Translations under genes and position numbers: made by a program
NCBI GenBank assembly: GCA_947504035.1
Contig: CANNGA010000011.1
Span: 1-64,000, forward strand
Source: an uncultured Flavobacteriaceae bacterium
GTDB lineage: Bacteria > Bacteroidota > Bacteroidia > Flavobacteriales > Flavobacteriaceae
Direction of reading: 5' to 3'
DNA length: 64,000 nt
Notes under the pieces: generated by a model
Told to the model about the DNA's origin: nothing
What the model saw: the letters and a program-made list of their open reading frames with translations, nothing else
The model's database searches: none
Shown: positions 50,792 through 61,064 of the stretch, piece by piece
Numbering within the stretch: position 1 is the stretch's first letter
How the letters are laid out: every line of letters starts with the position of its first letter

Positions 50792-53700
50792 TTATAGCGC
50801 TGTTTTTTTATAAAATTGAAGTTGTACAGGGCCTAATAAACCAGACATTTTTAATTCATCATCTTTTTTCCAATGCTTCCACGAGGAAAATGTTTGTCGT
50901 TTAGAATCACGAGATTCTGGACGTGATAACCAACTAGGAAGCACCTTGGTTTTATTACCTCTGCGCTGGTAATCTAAAGGTTCTTTTTCGTCGCCAATCA
51001 AGCGGTTTACCCATAAATTTGTAATTTTTAATTGTATGGTATTTTGACCTTTTTTGACATAATTACCAATAGCAACTCTAAAAGGTGCTTTCCATAGGGT
51101 GCTTACTTTTTTACCATTTACACTAACCTCTGCAATTACCGCTACGCTTCCTAAATCCAATTCAAATGCATTGTCCTTGCATAACTGCTTTTTAGATAGG
51201 GTGAATTGTTTTTCATAAATTGCAGTACCTGAAAAATGCTGAATATCGTCTTCTGCTACTTCCGACCAAGATGATAAGGTTGTAAAGTGCTGCTTTAGTG
51301 CTGTACCATCTTTTAAAGGAAATGTGACCTCCCAATTGTCAGATAGGTTTATCGGCTTTGGAACGGTTACTTTTACTTCTTTTGACTTTCCTGAAGCTGT
51401 CGTATACGATAAACGTCCAGAAAAAGGCGTTTTCCAAATGGTAGTGCCTTTGGTTTTATAAATTTCTGATGTGGGTATAGATCGGTTTAAATTCAAAAAT
51501 TCGCCTTCTGGAATTATAGTGGTTCTTGAATTGCCATCGGTTTCGAATGTAATTTTTAGAAAATTAGTAGCGTTTTTTAATGCTTTACCATGAACCAATT
51601 CATCTGAGATTTTGATATTCAAATGTTCTGAAGCTACTTGTGCTTTGATGTCTTCGGTAACATCAAAAGCTTCAAAATTTTTAGGCACCCCTTTGGTTTC
51701 TGCTTTAAATTTACCAAATACCGCAGAAATGATTTTGAGGGGTTGGTTTCCTGCATCTATTTTAACAAACTCTCGTTCTTCGGCATGTACATGTTCGACC
51801 TTATCTCCAATTTGATATTCCATTCGAAACTCTTTAACATAACCCATCGCTGGATCGCAATCGCAAAAGGCTCTAGACATCTGAAAATTTAATGTCCCAC
51901 CCTTTACCTCGGCTGCAACTTTAGCTGTAATGTCGATTAAGCCTTCTTGCAAAAAGTTACCATATTCTGCTTTTATGATTTTTAAGTTAGATAGTGGTGC
52001 TGGTGTTGGTTTTTCTAATTTTACATCAGCTTCAACAATGTGATTTTTATCTACTGAATTTTCTTTAAATACTACAAAAACAGACTGTTCACTATCTAAA
52101 ACAATAGGAATATTTATAGTACCATCATCATTACTTTTCCAAACGGCTACTTTTTTAATATCTCCTGTTTCTGCATTCCAAATTTCAGGTGATTTATTTG
52201 CGACTTTAAAACGTCCTGTAAATGCCACTTTTTCCTTTTTGGCATTGGCTATAAAATAGATCTCGGCGTCCTTTGTTTTTCTGTGTATAAACCCAATGTC
52301 TTCCCTATTCGCCTCGGCAATAGAAAAATCTGGAACAATCTTCTTTTTAGTTAAAAACTCTTGAACGCTAATGGTTTTTATTAGCCCTTTATCCCAAAGG
52401 GCACTAGCTGTACGTTTTATATAAGCATCACTTTCGGGGTAATTGCTCAAACTAGGCGATTTTTTAGGTTTGTGCCCTATAACTGTTGCGCCTTTTTTAA
52501 CCAATGCCTCTATAATCTTTAATGTTTTAGGCGTTATCCAATCACTTTCGGGTAAACTTAGCACTTCGTATGCGACTCCAAATTTTGTAACGATTTTACC
52601 GTTTTTCACGGATAATTCGGGGAGTTTATGAGCTCCGATTAAGTCATAATCATAGCCCGCTGTTTTAAGTTCTGGCAATAAAAATGCGGTGTTGGGAGAC
52701 GAATCGCCTGTAAACACCAATACCTCTGCAACATTAGTGCCTTGTTGTAATAAGTATTGCGATTTGGCCAAATAATCCAAATAACTTTTGCTTTGACTCC
52801 ACCAGGTATTTAAACGGTTAAAATCAAAACCGTGGTAACTTAAGGCTATACCTGGGGCAACATCCCAAGGTTGATGCACATAGGTATGAAATATAAATCG
52901 GGTAATGCCTTCTGCCCATGCTTTATCGCCAATAGATTTTATCGTTGCAGGGTGTTTGTCCCAGCCCCCAATACCGGTAAAAGATTCTGCCCCAACAATG
53001 CTGCTTCCGTTTAAATGGGCTATAGAAGATACAAATTTTGAAGAATCAAAAAACGGGTAGCCTCCACTCCAAAACTCACACATCACGATATCGCCTTTTG
53101 CGCCTACTTGCATATTATCAAAAGGGCCCCAATAGGGTTCTACAGAAAATTTTAGTTTGTTTTTATGACACAATTCTGCAAAATGGCCATAATAGTTTTC
53201 GGCCATGGCATCGCCAATGGTACGTCTAAAATCCCACTGAAAACGCTCTGTAACTTCACCACTATCTACATAATAGCCTGCTAAGGTTGCCAAATACGGT
53301 GTCATGTCGTAACCTCTTCGTTTTTTAAATTGCTGTTCAAAACCTGTTGTCCAGTTTTGTGCCCCAACCTCGTAGCTGTCAATCAAACAATTTGTTACGG
53401 TTTCTCCAACTAAATCGCCTAGTTTATTCAAAATGGGTTGTACACCCGCTTTCCAATAGGCGTCTAAAGCTTTTTTAGACATTTTATCGACTTCTAAACC
53501 ATGTCCACCATCTACTGCGGGTCTGTTTTTTGCACCATTAGGCGTATGCCCTATTCGTAGAATAACCCATTCGCCCTTGGGCGCTTCCCATTCTAAAATA
53601 CCTTCTTCAGACAATTTAGAACTAATGTCTATAATACGTTCCTTTTTTACAATGGCATCTTTTGAAATTGCCTTGGTATCTGGCAATAAATGGTTCCGAA

Positions 53701-54271
53701 TTCTATCGGATAATATTTTATAATCTAAGCCATCAATCTTAACGGATGCCTTAGGTTTTGGAAAGGCTAAAACAGCAATATCTTGGTAATAGGTAAACTT
53801 GGTTTTTGGCTTTGGAAGTGCTTTTTTCAACAGACGTCCTCCATCAACAATAAGCTCGCTAGAAACTACGGTTTGCATGGCATTTTCTTCGGTAACCCAA
53901 GGGCCGCCGCTAGACGACCAGCCTGCACTATTATGAAATGCCAATTCTAAATCTAAACGCTTTGCTTCTGTGGCTGCAAAGTGAAATAAGTCTAACCATT
54001 CTTCGCTTAAATAGGTAATCCCGCCTTTTGGAAAACCTAAATGCACGTTAAACAATTGCGCTTCCTGAATGCCTACGTGTTTCATGGCTTCTAAATCTTT
54101 TGTTATACCAGACTTAGAAACGTTACCACTTATCCAATGCCACCATGTTCTGGCTTTTGCTGCATTGGGTGGTGTTTTAAATCCTGCTTCTAAAGTAGCA
54201 GGCACCTCTTGTGCATAGAGAGCTATGCTACACCATAAAACAGTTATAATAATATATATTTTCTTCTTCAT
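50792..54271 (-). CDS. GH106 alpha-L-rhamnosidase (third, most diverged copy)
   Basis: A 1,159-residue secreted enzyme, start at the ATG at 54271 (GTG at 54280 rejected), signal MKKKIYIIITVLWCSIALYA. GH106 hallmarks: GITKDLEAMKHVGIQEAQLF, HNSAGWSSSGGPWV, the DSYEVGAQNW acid motif near residue 300, EPYWGPFDNM, then EFWSGGYP, and NTWWSQSKSYLDYLAKSQYLL. It ends with a jelly-roll domain carrying TNLWVNRLIGDE. It lacks the discoidin-like insertion of its two neighbours. It hydrolyses terminal alpha-L-rhamnose, probably from lyase-released, desulfated oligosaccharides in the periplasm. Confidence 0.88.
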   Translation of the reverse strand: MKKKIYIIITVLWCSIALYAQEVPATLEAGFKTPPNAAKARTWWHWISGNVSKSGITKDLEAMKHVGIQEAQLFNVHLGFPKGGITYLSEEWLDLFHFAATEAKRLDLELAFHNSAGWSSSGGPWVTEENAMQTVVSSELIVDGGRLLKKALPKPKTKFTYYQDIAVLAFPKPKASVKIDGLDYKILSDRIRNHLLPDTKAISKDAIVKKERIIDISSKLSEEGILEWEAPKGEWVILRIGHTPNGAKNRPAVDGGHGLEVDKMSKKALDAYWKAGVQPILNKLGDLVGETVTNCLIDSYEVGAQNWTTGFEQQFKKRRGYDMTPYLATLAGYYVDSGEVTERFQWDFRRTIGDAMAENYYGHFAELCHKNKLKFSVEPYWGPFDNMQVGAKGDIVMCEFWSGGYPFFDSSKFVSSIAHLNGSSIVGAESFTGIGGWDKHPATIKSIGDKAWAEGITRFIFHTYVHQPWDVAPGIALSYHGFDFNRLNTWWSQSKSYLDYLAKSQYLLQQGTNVAEVLVFTGDSSPNTAFLLPELKTAGYDYDLIGAHKLPELSVKNGKIVTKFGVAYEVLSLPESDWITPKTLKIIEALVKKGATVIGHKPKKSPSLSNYPESDAYIKRTASALWDKGLIKTISVQEFLTKKKIVPDFSIAEANREDIGFIHRKTKDAEIYFIANAKKEKVAFTGRFKVANKSPEIWNAETGDIKKVAVWKSNDDGTINIPIVLDSEQSVFVVFKENSVDKNHIVEADVKLEKPTPAPLSNLKIIKAEYGNFLQEGLIDITAKVAAEVKGGTLNFQMSRAFCDCDPAMGYVKEFRMEYQIGDKVEHVHAEEREFVKIDAGNQPLKIISAVFGKFKAETKGVPKNFEAFDVTEDIKAQVASEHLNIKISDELVHGKALKNATNFLKITFETDGNSRTTIIPEGEFLNLNRSIPTSEIYKTKGTTIWKTPFSGRLSYTTASGKSKEVKVTVPKPINLSDNWEVTFPLKDGTALKQHFTTLSSWSEVAEDDIQHFSGTAIYEKQFTLSKKQLCKDNAFELDLGSVAVIAEVSVNGKKVSTLWKAPFRVAIGNYVKKGQNTIQLKITNLWVNRLIGDEKEPLDYQRRGNKTKVLPSWLSRPESRDSKRQTFSSWKHWKKDDELKMSGLLGPVQLQFYKKTAL

Positions 54272-54281
54272 AATCGACACC

Positions 54282-57200
54282 TTATTTTGTTATTATTTTT
54301 GAGGTTGTAATGCTTACAGGGCCTAACAAACCTGCGGGTAGTAATTTATCGGTCGCTTTTTGAAACGAATACGCACTAAAGGTTGTTCTAGGGCCTTCTG
54401 GAAGTGGTTTATTGTGTCTGAACCATTCTGGCATTTTTACCATATCTCCTCTAAAATTAGAAGGGCCAAAACCACGTTTATTTCTCCTGATATCGTATCC
54501 CGTTTGGTTGGGTAATTTTTCATCGCCTATTAAACGGTTGGTCCATTGGTTGGTTACCGCAATTACCAATTCGTTTTCGCCTTCTTGTAATGCTGCTGTA
54601 ACGTCTAGACTGTAAGGGGCTAACCAGCTTACGCCTATAGGCTTTCCGTTAAGCGTGACTTCTGCAATAACATGAACCTCGCCAAGATTTAGCGTAAAGT
54701 GTCGGTCTGCTTTCAACAGGCCTTTTTTTACATTAAACTTGGTACTATAAATGGCTGTTCCCGAATAGTGTTTAATACCTTCGTCCCTATGGGTTGTCCA
54801 ATCCAATAAGGTATTGGTTTTTAACTGCGCTTTGTGATGGTCTTCTTCACGGAAATCGATGGTCCACTCGTTAGCAATAGCTATAGGTTTTGGTAAATCG
54901 GTAACGTTTATATTCCATTTTTCAGTCGTATTGATTAAGCTTGAATAGTTGCCGTTTTCGAAAACTTTCATCTTCAATTTTTGATTATTTTGATGTATTG
55001 AAAATAAAGGTGGCTTTGAAGCCGTTGTTTCTACAGCAGTAATTTGAGTTGCTCCTTTTGATGATTTTTTAAACACCACAAACACCGATTCTTGAGGTTT
55101 TAGATGAATTGATACCTCTGTTCTCCCCGCTTTATGAGAATAGGCTGCCAATTCAACAATTTCTCCACTGGTACTTTTCCATAATTCTGGTACTTTTCCG
55201 TTTACTAAAAAACTGCATTCTAGCGTTTCAGATTCGGTTAAATTATGATTGTAAATGAAATAAATATCTTCATTCTCGGTACGTCTGTGGTAGTAATTAA
55301 AATCGGGTTGTCCTTTAACGATAAGGTCTTTTTTGATGTTATTCGCCTTAAATATACGTTCCCATTCGTAAGTACTATAGGTCGTTTTACTGGACCAAAT
55401 TGCCGCTACTAGGCTTTCAAATTCTGCTTGCATTGCGGCGGTACGAACATAGCCCCCTAATTGCTTTGGCTTTTGGCCTATAATTAAAGCCCCTTGTGTT
55501 GCTAATTTTTCAAGTCCGCGTAATGTCTCTAAACTCATCGCCTGTAGCTTTGGTAATACCAGAGCGTTATAACTAATGCCATTAGGTAATTTTAATTTTC
55601 CATTGTCTATCGTTAAACGATTAATAATAACCTCAGCATTTACACAATCGTATTTATACGCTGCTGGCAATTGTGGTTTGAGTTGTTTTGGGTGAATGAC
55701 ATGGTTGGGCGCTCTATCGCCAACAAATACCAAGAGGTCTACCACAGGATTTCCCTGTCGTAACATATAGGAACCTCGTGCCAAATAACGGATCCATTCT
55801 GGGCCTGCATTGTCCCACCAAGTTTGGGTACGGTCTATGTGAGAGCCTACAAAACTCATAGACATGCCTGGTTCTACATGGGTGTTGGATTGGTGTGCAA
55901 AACGGTGAAACATGTATTCGTTAATACCGTTTGTCCACTCGTAATCGCCCTTTTGTTTGGCTAAAGCGGGATGAAAACTCCAATTTAATTTGGTACTGGT
56001 AAAGGCTTCTGCCGAAATTACATTTTTACCATATATATGTCCCGAAGATACGGCGGCTCTTTTGTGCTTATTGGGTTTGCCTAACCAAAATTCGCCCATA
56101 GGAATATCGGCATTTCGCCCTGCATCTAAGCTGTTAAAAGGACCTACAAAACCATAAGGTTCAATATAAGATAACAGACCATCTTCATGGCATAGTTCGG
56201 TAAAATAATCGAAATAATTGGTAACCATTAGATCGCTTACCAAACGTTTCATATCCCAAAAGACGCCATCAATTGTGGGAAGGTCTTCAACATATTTCCC
56301 TGCAAACAAGGGTAAAAACGGTACAAAATCGTAATTATAGGTCTTTTTAAAGGTCTTTTCCATACCGTCCGTCCAGTTTTGAGGGCCTACCTCATAACTA
56401 TCAATCTCTACATACTGCAAGGCATTAGGCGCATCTATTTTAGCTTGTTTTACCAATTCACCAACAAAGGCATCGTAGTGTATTTTTAAGGCTTTACGGC
56501 TAAATTTATCGATTTCTAATCCTGTTCCAGCATCAGAAGCAGGTTCGTTTGTAGCACCAGAAGCCGTATATCCAAAACGCATAACCGTCCAATTCCCTTT
56601 GGGTAATTTTGCTTTTAATTGACCTGAAGTATTCATTTTATTGGTCAGAACAATGATGTCGTCTTTTTTAATAAAGTCTTTGGCGTTTGGATTGCCCAGT
56701 GGTCTTTTATTTTTTCGGTAAGACGTAAATTCCAGTTCATTGCCTAAGGTATAATTTGCAGAAAGCTGCATCTCATAAATACCTGCATCAAAATCGGTTT
56801 GCAGTCTGAAGTAACGTGCTGTGATAGGTTTAAAATGATCTTTCACATAACATTCGTCCTTTCCTATACGCTGTAATTTAGTGGTATGTGCTTTGGTGAA
56901 ATTTACACCATCGTTAGATTTTAAAAGGGTAACGGTGCCTTTACGTTTGTTAAAAAATAGCGACATCGATTGTATGGCATGCGCTTTTCCGTAATCGTAT
57001 TGCACCCATTCCTTAGGTTTTAAATCTGATAGGGTTGTTGTTTTACCGTCGGTCGCTAAGGCGATATCAAAGGTTGCACTTGATGTTGTGATTTTTGGCG
57101 CTGCACTGGCATCTATAAGTTCGGTTTCTAAGGTTGGATAAGCCACTACAGCAATATCCTTATAAAAATCATGTCGTGCTGGTGGTTGTGCAAGTTGTAA

Positions 57201-57650
57201 TGTAACTTGTTTTCCACCTTTTACAATTTGGCTGCTGTGCACCACCACCTTCATAGCGTGTTCTGGTGTTACCCAAGGTCCTCCGCTAGAGGTCCACCCA
57301 TCGCAATTGTGTACCCCAAAACTTAGTTCCAAGGCTTCACACTCTTTGGCTGCATGCGTTAAAATATCGCGGTGTTCTTGCGAATTGTACGTTACATCGC
57401 CTTCTGGTAAGCCCATAGACACGTTAAATACCAAAATACCGCCTATGCCAGCATCCTTTATGGCTTTTAAATCTTTTGTAAATCCTGCTTTAGACATGTT
57501 ATCGCTATTCACATGGTACCAGGTGCGTGGTTTTGAGTCCTGAGGCGGATTGATAAAGCCTGATTCAAGATGGCCTGTCGTTGCTGGCTTTTGTCCAAAG
57601 CCAATGGCTACAGCAAAGAGCAGACTCCATAACAGATACTTTTTTATCAT
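54282..57650 (-). CDS. GH106 alpha-L-rhamnosidase (copy 2)
   Basis: A 1,122-residue secreted enzyme (signal MIKKYLLWSLLFAVAIGFG). GH106 blocks: GFTKDLKAIKDAGIGGILVF (57-76), HNCDGWTSSGGPWVTP, acid motif EIDSYEVGPQNW with E420, EPYGFVGPFN, EFWLGKPN and TWWDNAGPEWIRYLARGSYM. An F5/8-type discoidin-like insert lies at about 195-300 (EWVQYDYGKA, then LLKSNDGVNF). The C-terminal galactose-binding-like domain ends GPVSIT. It is closely related to the copy at 57663-61040, suggesting duplication. It is 10 nt from the GH106 at 50792-54271. Confidence 0.88.
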   Translation of the reverse strand: MIKKYLLWSLLFAVAIGFGQKPATTGHLESGFINPPQDSKPRTWYHVNSDNMSKAGFTKDLKAIKDAGIGGILVFNVSMGLPEGDVTYNSQEHRDILTHAAKECEALELSFGVHNCDGWTSSGGPWVTPEHAMKVVVHSSQIVKGGKQVTLQLAQPPARHDFYKDIAVVAYPTLETELIDASAAPKITTSSATFDIALATDGKTTTLSDLKPKEWVQYDYGKAHAIQSMSLFFNKRKGTVTLLKSNDGVNFTKAHTTKLQRIGKDECYVKDHFKPITARYFRLQTDFDAGIYEMQLSANYTLGNELEFTSYRKNKRPLGNPNAKDFIKKDDIIVLTNKMNTSGQLKAKLPKGNWTVMRFGYTASGATNEPASDAGTGLEIDKFSRKALKIHYDAFVGELVKQAKIDAPNALQYVEIDSYEVGPQNWTDGMEKTFKKTYNYDFVPFLPLFAGKYVEDLPTIDGVFWDMKRLVSDLMVTNYFDYFTELCHEDGLLSYIEPYGFVGPFNSLDAGRNADIPMGEFWLGKPNKHKRAAVSSGHIYGKNVISAEAFTSTKLNWSFHPALAKQKGDYEWTNGINEYMFHRFAHQSNTHVEPGMSMSFVGSHIDRTQTWWDNAGPEWIRYLARGSYMLRQGNPVVDLLVFVGDRAPNHVIHPKQLKPQLPAAYKYDCVNAEVIINRLTIDNGKLKLPNGISYNALVLPKLQAMSLETLRGLEKLATQGALIIGQKPKQLGGYVRTAAMQAEFESLVAAIWSSKTTYSTYEWERIFKANNIKKDLIVKGQPDFNYYHRRTENEDIYFIYNHNLTESETLECSFLVNGKVPELWKSTSGEIVELAAYSHKAGRTEVSIHLKPQESVFVVFKKSSKGATQITAVETTASKPPLFSIHQNNQKLKMKVFENGNYSSLINTTEKWNINVTDLPKPIAIANEWTIDFREEDHHKAQLKTNTLLDWTTHRDEGIKHYSGTAIYSTKFNVKKGLLKADRHFTLNLGEVHVIAEVTLNGKPIGVSWLAPYSLDVTAALQEGENELVIAVTNQWTNRLIGDEKLPNQTGYDIRRNKRGFGPSNFRGDMVKMPEWFRHNKPLPEGPRTTFSAYSFQKATDKLLPAGLLGPVSITTSKIITK

Positions 57651-57662
57651 AATTTTAAAGTT

Positions 57663-60600
57663 CTATTTTTTAATAATTTTTGTGCTTTTTAGGCGTACAG
57701 GTCCTAATAATCCCGCAGGAATAGTAGGGTCTCCTTTTTTGTAAAACGGAAAGGTTGTAAATGTTGAACGCTGCTTTAGCGGTGGTGGTTCATTGTTTAA
57801 ATACCACTCTGGCATATGACGCCTGCTATAGGTTGTTTCTTTAGGGAAATTTTCATCTCCAATAAGCCTATTGGTCCATTGGTTTGTCGTTTCTATAGTG
57901 ATGTTATTTTCTCCCTTTACGATATACGATGACACCTCTAAGGTATGCGGTGCTTTCCAGCTAATACCAACCTCTTTTCCATTAATAATAACTTTAGCTG
58001 CAATGTTTACCTCCCCTAAATCTAAGGTCATTTTAATGTCCTTTTTAAGATGTGATTTTTGAACACGAAATGTATTGGAATATAGGGCTGTACCTGAATA
58101 ATATTTAATACCTTCATTGGCATGAGACGTCCAATCGATAAGTTTAGGAAAGGTATATGTTTTCTTATCGGACTTAACATCTGGAAACGTCACCTTCCAA
58201 TCTCCTGTAATCTCTATAGCCTTTGGCACCTCTTTTTCTGAAATAGCTACGGTAGTTCCATCACTTAAAGCTACGGCGTAATCGCCCGCTTTTTCAACTT
58301 CAAAATGCAATACGTTTTCTTCCGATAAATAACTTTTAATATGATGTTGCGTTTTAAAGGCTTCTGGTTTTACAGAGCGTACTCCTGAAGATTTTTCTCT
58401 AAATACCACAAATATAGAGCCTTCTTTTGGCAAATGGATTAACGCTTTTGTTTTACCGTCTTCTTCTACATATGTGGCAAGTTTAGTAATCTCTCCTGTT
58501 GTTTGGTTCCACAACTCCGGTATTTTGCCAGTAACATTAAATGTGCAACTGTAACTTTTGGCGTTTTGTTCTGGATTATAGAAAAAATAGATGTCTTCAG
58601 TTTTCGTTTTCCTATGGATGTAATTAATAGCTGTTCCATCTTCTATGTAAAGATCTTTGGGAATGTGATGTGCTTTAAAAATGGTATCCCAATCCTTAGG
58701 CAAATGCGTTGTTGGTTGCTCCCAAATGGTATTGACTAAGCTGGTGAATTTTGCCTTATCGGCAGCAGTTACAGCATAGCCTCCTAAGGCTTCTGGTTTA
58801 TTCCCTACAATTACAACACCCTCGTTGGCCAATTCTGCAATGCGTTGTAGTGTAGACCATTTAATTTGCTTTGTATTTTTAAGGTATAATACATGATAGC
58901 TTATTCCATTAGGCAATACCATTTTAGAATTTTTAACCTGTATTCTATGCACCAATGCATCTGTATTGATGCAATCAAAATTAATATGTTTAGGAAGCCT
59001 TGGTTGAAACCTATGCGCTTTAATAATTGAATTTGGCGAACCATCTCCTACAAAAACAAGTAAATCTGAAACGGGATTCCCTTGGCGTAATAAGTATTGA
59101 CCTCGTGCTAAATATTTAAACCATGCCTTACCTGCATTATACCACCACGTTTGCGTACGGTCTATATGCGATCCCCATTGGCTCATTGTCATGCCGGGCT
59201 TAACATGGGTATTGGCTTGGTGCGCAAAACGGTGAAACATAAATTCATTAATCCCTAAGGTCCACGCCTTATCTCCTGTTAACTTTAGACTTCCTGGGTG
59301 GCCTTTCCAGTTGATTTCTGGGCGGGCAGAAAACGCTTCGGCAGAAACTATATTCTTGCCATAAATACGAGCGCCAGATACTGCTGTTCCGGCTTGAAAA
59401 CGTTGATGCATCCAGAACTCTCCCATGGTAATGTCTACTTTTTTAGCTGCATCGAGTTCGTTAAAATCACCATTGAAACTATAGGGCTCTACATAACTTA
59501 TTAATCCATCTTCATGACATAGTTCTGTAAAATAATCAAAATAATTTTCGGTAATCATTTTGCTATTAAAGTTGCGTATGTCCCATAATACGCGATCACT
59601 GGTTTCGGCATCTTCTACATATTTACCAGCATAAAGTGGTAAAAATGGTAGCACATCGTAGCCCAATTCATTTTTAAAACCATTTTCATAGCCACTTGTC
59701 CAATTTTGGCCACCTACTTCATAACTATCAATTTCTATATATTGCAAAGCATTTGGTGCCACTTTTTTTGATGCTGCAATGGTATTTCTTACGTAGCCCT
59801 CGTAAAAAGCTTTAAAGGCGGGCTTACTCATTTTATCCACTTCCCACCCTGTACCTTCATCTGAAGCAGGCACATTAAAAGCAGCGGTAATAGTGTACCC
59901 AAAACGCATGATCGTCCAGTTTCCTTTAGGTAATTCTGTTGTTAAATGCCCATTCGCATCCATCGCATTTGTGATATTAATAATGCTCTTTTTGGGTATG
60001 ATATGCGATTGGTCTACGGTTTTAATTTTTGGCATTTTGTGATTCTCTATTTTAAACAAAGAGGTTCTTGCCAAGGTTTTATTGATCTGTTTTAAATTAC
60101 TTAATGTTATTTCTGTAGGTTGTAAAGGTACTTCTGAAACAATTCTGAAAAAACGTGACTTAACACCATTAAAAGCCAGCTCTACAGCCCGCTCGTACTT
60201 TACGATAGGCATAGGCTTTATTTGTCTTACTTTTTTGTAATTGATACCATCTTCTGACGTCATTAAATGAATCGTTCCCTTTTTTCTTGGAGGTTGGTAT
60301 AAACTTATATTTAGGGTATTTAAGGTAAACGGCTTGTCGTATGTAAAATCAATCCACTGCGGCTTCTTCTGCGTGGCATCCAAGTAAAGGTCTTTATCTA
60401 TTTTTTGATCTGTAAGCAGTTCTAAATCAAGTCCTTTTTGAGAACTGCTTAATGTGGGTTTGTTTTCTAAGTCTTGTATATCGGCCTCCAAAGCAGGATA
60501 GGCAATTACAGCAACATCTTTGTAAAAGCCACCGCGCTGCGAGGGTTGTGGCAATTGCAAATTTAATTTGCCACCTTTGGTAACCGTTTGGGTATAAGTG

Positions 60601-61040
60601 ACACGTTTCATGGCATTTTCGGGTGTTACCCAAGGTCCTCCACTAGAGGTCCAACCATCACAGTTATGCACGCCAAAACTCAACCCTAACCTTTCGCACT
60701 CCGCCGCCGCAAAAGCGGTCATTTCTATATGCTCTGGCGAATTAAAAATCGTGTTGCCTTTTGGTACATAATGGGTGACATTAAACAAGATAATTCCTCC
60801 AATACCAACTTGAGCCATGGCTTCTAAATCTTTAGTCAATCCCGCTTTGGTCATATTACCACTCATAACATGCATCCATGTTTTTGGTTTTACCGCATTT
60901 GAAGGGTTTTTAAAGCCGTATACCAAATCGTGAGTTTTTAACTGCTCAACTTCCGCCCTTTTATCCTGAGCTTGTAAACTGAATGTCACTAACATACAGA
61001 TAAAAATAACATGTAAGAATGTGATGGTTTGTGTTTTCAT
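57663..61040 (-). CDS. GH106 alpha-L-rhamnosidase (copy 1)
   Basis: A 1,125-residue secreted enzyme (signal MKTQTITFLHVIFICMLVTF, then SLQA). GH106 blocks: GLTKDLEAMAQVGIGGIILF, HNCDGWTSSGGPWVTP, acid motif EIDSYEVGGQNW near residue 440, EPYSFNGDFNELD, then EFWMHQ, and TWWYNAGKAWFKYLARGQYL. It has the same discoidin-like insert (about 215-320) as copy 2 and the same C-terminal QWTNRLIGDEN. It is 12 nt upstream of copy 2 and 24 nt downstream of the PL8 gene. Different chain positions or sulfation contexts for the three copies are inferred. Confidence 0.88.
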   Translation of the reverse strand: MKTQTITFLHVIFICMLVTFSLQAQDKRAEVEQLKTHDLVYGFKNPSNAVKPKTWMHVMSGNMTKAGLTKDLEAMAQVGIGGIILFNVTHYVPKGNTIFNSPEHIEMTAFAAAECERLGLSFGVHNCDGWTSSGGPWVTPENAMKRVTYTQTVTKGGKLNLQLPQPSQRGGFYKDVAVIAYPALEADIQDLENKPTLSSSQKGLDLELLTDQKIDKDLYLDATQKKPQWIDFTYDKPFTLNTLNISLYQPPRKKGTIHLMTSEDGINYKKVRQIKPMPIVKYERAVELAFNGVKSRFFRIVSEVPLQPTEITLSNLKQINKTLARTSLFKIENHKMPKIKTVDQSHIIPKKSIINITNAMDANGHLTTELPKGNWTIMRFGYTITAAFNVPASDEGTGWEVDKMSKPAFKAFYEGYVRNTIAASKKVAPNALQYIEIDSYEVGGQNWTSGYENGFKNELGYDVLPFLPLYAGKYVEDAETSDRVLWDIRNFNSKMITENYFDYFTELCHEDGLISYVEPYSFNGDFNELDAAKKVDITMGEFWMHQRFQAGTAVSGARIYGKNIVSAEAFSARPEINWKGHPGSLKLTGDKAWTLGINEFMFHRFAHQANTHVKPGMTMSQWGSHIDRTQTWWYNAGKAWFKYLARGQYLLRQGNPVSDLLVFVGDGSPNSIIKAHRFQPRLPKHINFDCINTDALVHRIQVKNSKMVLPNGISYHVLYLKNTKQIKWSTLQRIAELANEGVVIVGNKPEALGGYAVTAADKAKFTSLVNTIWEQPTTHLPKDWDTIFKAHHIPKDLYIEDGTAINYIHRKTKTEDIYFFYNPEQNAKSYSCTFNVTGKIPELWNQTTGEITKLATYVEEDGKTKALIHLPKEGSIFVVFREKSSGVRSVKPEAFKTQHHIKSYLSEENVLHFEVEKAGDYAVALSDGTTVAISEKEVPKAIEITGDWKVTFPDVKSDKKTYTFPKLIDWTSHANEGIKYYSGTALYSNTFRVQKSHLKKDIKMTLDLGEVNIAAKVIINGKEVGISWKAPHTLEVSSYIVKGENNITIETTNQWTNRLIGDENFPKETTYSRRHMPEWYLNNEPPPLKQRSTFTTFPFYKKGDPTIPAGLLGPVRLKSTKIIKK

Positions 61041-61064
61041 TTTATATAATCTACTAATTCTAAT

